IMG/VR virus record: IMGVR_UViG_3300037042_000738
Span: 1 to 30,258 of that record
Reading direction: 5' to 3' (one strand)
DNA from: a virus
DNA: 30,258 nucleotides
The notes below the pieces were generated by a model. The model ran no database searches. It had not been told where the DNA came from and saw only the letters and a program-made list of their open reading frames with translations. Position numbers and translations under genes: made by a program. This document shows positions 27,201 to 30,258 of this stretch, piece after piece (position 1 is the first letter of the stretch; each line of letters starts with the position of its first letter).

Positions 27201-29323
27201 AAACACTCCTTGAAGATAAGCATTTGTCTCAGGAGTATAAGAACATGAGTGATAATGCTAAGAAGGTGTGGACATTCTTTAATAATTTGAATGTTAGAGC
27301 TAAAGATATGGGCTACATCCAAAAAGAAGGTGTGTCTTTCTTTCCTCTCATGGAAGCTACATTCTTACAAAAGATTGGACAAACATCTGATCTTGGTGGA
27401 CAAACAAGAGATTTCTTTGGTGACTTATTTACAGCAAGAGTGAACGATCTTCCTGCTCATGCTAAGATTGATCCTGAAACAAACAAGATTAAAAAGGAAA
27501 TCCCTAGATATTTCACCAAGACAGATAAGGATGTCAAAGAGCTTTCTAAAGATTTGACTAAGGTGGGAACACTCTGGATAAGAGCTATTCTTGAATATGA
27601 GAATGCTAAGAATCTGGAGAATGTAATGCTCACCGTGCATAGTGTTGAGCAGTCTAGAGGTCATATTGTGGTGAATGAAAAAAATGAAATCATCTTTGAA
27701 GGAGGTGCTCCAAGAGTTGATGAGAGAAGTAATGAGACTGCTAAGGTGATGGAAAAGCTCATAGATGATTACATCTATGGAATTAAACAAGATTCTAGCT
27801 CTTTTGGAAACATGGCAATTGATACCATGGTTGATAAGGTGAGTGGGACAGATGAGGAAACTAAAGAGAAAAAATCTATTTCTGCTAAGAAAGCATTAGA
27901 CAACTCAAATGTTCTTGTTAGATCGCTTGCTGTAGGTTTAAGTCCTCTTATTTCTATTGCAAACTATTTCGGTTTCCAGTTTCAATCTTTCATTACAGCC
28001 AGAGACTTCTATAGATATAGAGAGTTTGTAAGTAATCACTTTGGAATAGTGAGTGGTGTTGGATTATCCACAATTGATAAGGGGTTGATGGATTTAATCA
28101 TTCCTTTGAATGAAGACATCACTCTTGAGAAGAGAAGGCAGATGGCTAAGAAAAATTCTTACATTGACTACCTATCTACTTGGACATTCTCAGATGTAAT
28201 GATGTCCACCAACTCATTCCCTGAAAGAAAGCTGCAGCTTACAAATGCTAAGACATTTAACGACAATGCAATGGTGGTAGATGGTGAGATTGTTAACATT
28301 AGAAAGTACTTGAAAGAACAAGACAGAGGTAAGAAATATAAAATCTCAGAAAGCGAAAGAAAAGAACTTGAGAGAAAATTTGAGAATAGAGTGAAGGAGC
28401 TTAAAGAAACAAAATCTCTTTCAAAAATTGCTAAGATTGAAAATGACCTTGTTGTAATCCCTGGTGTATCAGATGAGGCTTTGGGTAGATATAGAATGAG
28501 AATTATTGAATATGCTAGAAATCTGAATGGTCAGTTGAGTGAAGATAACAAAGCTGGTTATAGAAGAGATGCTATGTTTAGCTCATTCATGATGTTCAAA
28601 ACCTGGGTTCCTAAACAACTTTCTGTTCGTTTTTCTGATCTCCAAAAAAATACAGAGCTTGATGAATGGCAGTATGGTAGAGTGAGACTGTTTGTCAAAA
28701 CCTGGGCTAATCTTGGATTCCGTGGAATTTTTAAAATGAGTGCTATTCTCAATGGAACTGATGAGGGAATTAGGATTATGAATGATATGCTTGAGCAGAA
28801 GAGACAAGACTATTACAAAAAGACTGGTCAGCAGCTTGAGATTACAGAGGAAGAATGGTATGATATGATCAGAGGTGAGCTCGCTAGAGAGATGAGAGAG
28901 TTAGGTACATTATTTGCAACACTTGGTTTGTTGCTTGCAGCCAAAGCAGCAGAACCACCAGAAGATGCTGATGAGCTTGAGAGAAATAGATATAAGTTCT
29001 GGGCTAAAGCTGTAAATAAGATTTCTGATGAGATGAAATTTTATTATAATCCTCTATCTTTCCAAAGCATTACGAAGGGTAGTGTTCTTCCACAGATAGG
29101 TCTTTTGTCAAAAGCTGGCAGTTTTATTGAAGACTTTTCTAAAGAGGTGACAGGATATGCTATTGATGATCAAGAACTTATAGAAAAGAACTACCCAACA
29201 AAGTATTTCTTGAATATGATTCCTGGAGCATATCAGTTCCAAAGAGACATTCTTCCTCTGGTTGATCCAGAACTAGCTAAGGAAATGGGCATTCGAGTAA
29301 CAACACAATCTAGACTTTACTAA
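24293..29323 (+). CDS. Large polyvalent cargo protein with zincin-like remnant and PD-(D/E)XK nuclease-like domain
   Basis: A 1676-residue protein whose ATG overlaps the preceding stop by one base (TAATG), implying translational coupling. In order: an N-terminal module (1-150); a zincin-like segment with TEEIVH (204-209), where Glu replaces the first His, and a possible third ligand E272; a PD-(D/E)XK nuclease-like domain (about 395-560) with G424-H425 and E429, STLDF (D500) and ILDWK (D518, K520); a long helical coiled region (about 615-900); and a C-terminal part with hydrophobic segments at about 1209-1236 and 1536-1557 and aromatic- and Arg-rich helices. Such mixtures of peptidase, nuclease and helical domains are typical of polyvalent proteins that phages and conjugative elements send into the recipient cell. 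It probably travels with the polymerase. The nuclease target, host or competitor DNA, is unknown. Confidence 0.75.
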   Translation: MSCVVTYNNQQLPEKEFIEKYIPKEGEIIEYNGIEYMVHDSSRSGSQFLNQEALSEEAYDIQQQLVDTADQIPVYNLDPVGRGTVEFGGIDPIFNIPLTKLLQDGFTKTGETFDIEKYKNVFGKELTDDLAFQVEGMPASRAAEATLDKIKEAAAQMGIDIQELTQYVKSHPEMEDRVKNANGVADLVRGVVAIAEGRADTALTEEIVHIARAIAEQVNPKLITSLISKIDRFKIYKQTLEAYKGRKDYQLSDGKPNIRKIKMEAADKLIAELIINRNEGTTEYPELLEEENRSFLQRMWDAILDVIRGIYTKSNINLFETVAEMVESGRVGGTTADLTADDVFLQVAENQGVNKFYDTIMDFANKIVGPVDATPTKKRHYIFDGVEVPRTVTEKIKEAKSKKFERTEFEKKMDEMKREWGSRGHIYLEAYIKNVLIDKEGYKKARPTPTQIQTELPEIVAEKIRNFADKLIASYPAGTRFIIETKAVNNRTKKVASTLDFIAIEPVGKDDFKVDILDWKFASIDKSREEDVPWFKQEEWNEQMGEYAKMMYSYGLKPTQLRKARMIPFVSNYTNAIKDDPKSDLLLTSIEVGDLDNPKKTDLYLLPVPLNTESTGSVRVDNLLKSLRQQRDKIFKKYSPEEKSSKILQLKEIGKAIRSLQMKLDFSPLVNVGKTFLNKAADAFKSFETLDYSKLSEQEVRAKLGDLIEYKKSAEKYAELGKDFLDVYKKEDLDDEAKKTLESLEKISSATDRMLEKIEDLQKEFVIQLAIKMKAITADEAGQVTPETKEAYLAAQIEVKGLLNSFTEATRLPSRLINLAARAYLESKNILNVKLARMISEFDKALSPLQEEASRLGKSAFDMIGEVRNGQLKFIRKVDPKFYEDAAVARKAKNKKFFLDNMDMTKFSELAKQAIEQGEKELELMVFSTDADKDAIIKKYRIKKLRDSIDINRDSFNGFDSYDFNSIFSKTLLEDKHLSQEYKNMSDNAKKVWTFFNNLNVRAKDMGYIQKEGVSFFPLMEATFLQKIGQTSDLGGQTRDFFGDLFTARVNDLPAHAKIDPETNKIKKEIPRYFTKTDKDVKELSKDLTKVGTLWIRAILEYENAKNLENVMLTVHSVEQSRGHIVVNEKNEIIFEGGAPRVDERSNETAKVMEKLIDDYIYGIKQDSSSFGNMAIDTMVDKVSGTDEETKEKKSISAKKALDNSNVLVRSLAVGLSPLISIANYFGFQFQSFITARDFYRYREFVSNHFGIVSGVGLSTIDKGLMDLIIPLNEDITLEKRRQMAKKNSYIDYLSTWTFSDVMMSTNSFPERKLQLTNAKTFNDNAMVVDGEIVNIRKYLKEQDRGKKYKISESERKELERKFENRVKELKETKSLSKIAKIENDLVVIPGVSDEALGRYRMRIIEYARNLNGQLSEDNKAGYRRDAMFSSFMMFKTWVPKQLSVRFSDLQKNTELDEWQYGRVRLFVKTWANLGFRGIFKMSAILNGTDEGIRIMNDMLEQKRQDYYKKTGQQLEITEEEWYDMIRGELAREMRELGTLFATLGLLLAAKAAEPPEDADELERNRYKFWAKAVNKISDEMKFYYNPLSFQSITKGSVLPQIGLLSKAGSFIEDFSKEVTGYAIDDQELIEKNYPTKYFLNMIPGAYQFQRDILPLVDPELAKEMGIRVTTQSRLY
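25475..25975 (+). other. PD-(D/E)XK nuclease-like domain (RecB/Cas4 type)
   Basis: Residues about 395-560 of the 24293-29323 protein. Seen: SRGHIYLEAY with H425 and E429, as in the G-x-x-H helix of RecB/Cas4-type nucleases; a strand RFIIETKAV; STLDFIAIE with D500; VDILDWKFA with D518 and K520, the D-x-K core; then a Gln/Tyr helix (WNEQMGEYAKMM) like the QxxxY helix of this clan. All core residues are present, so DNA cleavage activity is plausible. Confidence 0.7.
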
Positions 29324-29324
29324 A

Positions 29325-29627
29325 ATGGACATAACATTTCAAGGAGTGGTGGCAACTGATGGTAGTACAAAAATCACTTGTACTGGCACCAAACTTACTA
29401 TTCATAGCATAATTGTAAACAATGGTACATTAAATTATGTTCTTACATACAATAGATGTTCTATAGATCTTCCAGTGATCACGATAGTGCCTATTTATGA
29501 ACTTACATTAGACGCTGGTGACACTATTAGAGATACGGAAGAATATGTATTGAACACTGCAGAATACATTCAGCTCATCTCTGATGTAGCTGGAACCACT
29601 TATTCTATCACTGCTACAGAAATATAA
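29325..29627 (+). CDS. Small beta-rich protein of unknown function, probably virion-associated
   Basis: A 100-residue protein with no signal peptide and no enzyme motif. It is rich in Thr, Ile, Val and Tyr and alternates short polar turns with strands, suggesting a single compact beta-sandwich. The start ATG is 1 base after the previous stop, and its own stop overlaps the next start by one base, so it is wedged between the cargo block and a fibre-like gene. The middle part (ELTLDAGDTIRDTEEYVL) resembles small decoration or adaptor proteins that phages encode beside tail fibres, but I do not recognise the family. An appendage adaptor or capsid-surface role is a guess from position. Confidence 0.6.
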   Translation: MDITFQGVVATDGSTKITCTGTKLTIHSIIVNNGTLNYVLTYNRCSIDLPVITIVPIYELTLDAGDTIRDTEEYVLNTAEYIQLISDVAGTTYSITATEI

Positions 29628-30258
29628 TGTTACAGAAGTTAAATAATCAGGGATATACTTTCACTGACAATGGTAGGGTGATTGTTGTAGATAAGTATGG
29701 GGCTGTGAAAAGGCTTACCAACTTAACTCTTACAACAATAGGAACCACTGGTCCTGCTACATTGATCGGGAATGTTCTGAATATTCCTGATTATACAGAA
29801 ATGTATTTTGGAACTGTTACATCTGTAGGACTATCAATGCCTGCAGCTTTCACTGTAACAAACAGTCCTGTTACAACAGCTGGTACACTCACTGTAACAG
29901 GAGCAGGGCTTGTAAGTCAATATATAAGAGGAGATGGTACACTGGCTGACTTCCCAGGATCTACAGGTGGTGGTTCTTCTGTAGCATACTATCTAAATGG
30001 ATCTGTTAACCAGGGGATATTTGGAGGTAATACATATTACCAAATGAGTAGGACACCTGTTGCAGGTGCAGGTACAAACTTCACAATTGGAGCTAATGGA
30101 TATATAGCATCTTTTATAACAGATGCAAGTGATCCTTCTCTAATCAGCATTCCTTCTGGTAGCTGGAACATTCAGTTTTACATGAGTGCTAACCTATCAG
30201 GTGGAACTCCCAGCTTCTATATAGAACTGTATAAATACGATGGTGTCTCTTTTACACT
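29627..30258 (+). CDS. Tail-fibre or appendage protein (3' partial)
   Basis: The frame opens at the ATG at 29627, which shares a base with the previous stop, and stays open to the window end, giving 210 complete codons. It starts MLQKLNNQGYTFTDNGRVIVVDKYGAV in short form, then passes into Gly/Thr/Ser/Val-rich repeats: GTVTSVGLSMP, TVTNSPVTTAGTLTVTGAG and YIRGDGTLADFPG. The GTVTSV...SPVT...GTL phrase is common in tail fibres and appendage proteins of Bacteroidetes phages and prophages. A second domain begins near residue 118 (YYLNGSVNQGIFGG) and continues as a beta-rich fold past the edge. Probable role: host-surface attachment. The receptor-binding tip is outside the window. Confidence 0.75.
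   Translation, partial: MLQKLNNQGYTFTDNGRVIVVDKYGAVKRLTNLTLTTIGTTGPATLIGNVLNIPDYTEMYFGTVTSVGLSMPAAFTVTNSPVTTAGTLTVTGAGLVSQYIRGDGTLADFPGSTGGGSSVAYYLNGSVNQGIFGGNTYYQMSRTPVAGAGTNFTIGANGYIASFITDASDPSLISIPSGSWNIQFYMSANLSGGTPSFYIELYKYDGVSFT

Noticed and set aside
1-30258. Stop-codon reassignment in this region
   Set aside because: All genes read through with the standard code to TAA, Trp is encoded by TGG, and gene borders are tight, so no recoding is needed here.
1-30258. CRISPR arrays, tRNA genes, insertion sequences, attachment sites or an origin
   Set aside because: No regularly spaced direct repeats, cloverleaf-like segments or terminal inverted repeats were seen, and almost no non-coding space exists to hold them.

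Overview
This window looks like part of a crAss-like phage (order Crassvirales) that infects a Bacteroidetes host. The reasons are: (1) a run of giant genes on one strand; (2) a DFDID metal-binding motif plus a paired upstream G-S-Q-x-T-K signature in a 4332-residue protein, which are the marks of the crAss-like virion RNA polymerase; (3) a CxC...CxxC zinc-ribbon start and family-type N- and C-terminal segments in the neighbouring giant proteins; (4) AT-rich DNA with no Shine-Dalgarno sequence before any start, and one good match to the Bacteroidetes promoter pattern. The family within Crassvirales cannot be assigned from this window.

Layout, all on the + strand and almost wall-to-wall coding. 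1-755: C-terminal part of a virion protein, probably the tail muzzle. 759-4685: multidomain cargo protein with a zinc ribbon, two HExxH zincin domains and a possible ADP-ribosyltransferase-like domain. 4687-8547: second giant cargo protein with a glycine zipper and a conserved helical C-terminal domain. 8548-8633: the only real intergenic gap, with a promoter-like sequence. 8634-11291: helical cargo protein. 11295-24293: giant virion RNA polymerase protein. 24293-29323: polyvalent protein with a zincin-like remnant and a PD-(D/E)XK nuclease-like domain. 29325-29627: small beta-rich protein. 29627-end: start of a tail-fibre or appendage protein, cut by the window edge.

Working model (inference from gene order and what is known of crAss-like phages): five consecutive proteins, about 9,500 residues in total, are packed in the capsid or tail and delivered into the cell. 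The RNA polymerase then transcribes early genes, while the zincin, ART-like and nuclease-like domains process the cargo or act on host targets. The block itself would be expressed late, by host RNA polymerase, which fits the host-type promoter at 8588-8619.

The most interesting structural signals are a short AQNG-type motif that recurs at the domain boundaries of the first two cargo proteins, and four zincin-like sites across three proteins, two intact and two degenerate in opposite ways. No tRNA, rRNA, CRISPR array, insertion sequence, intron, intein or canonical terminator was seen. The standard genetic code is enough to read every gene here.
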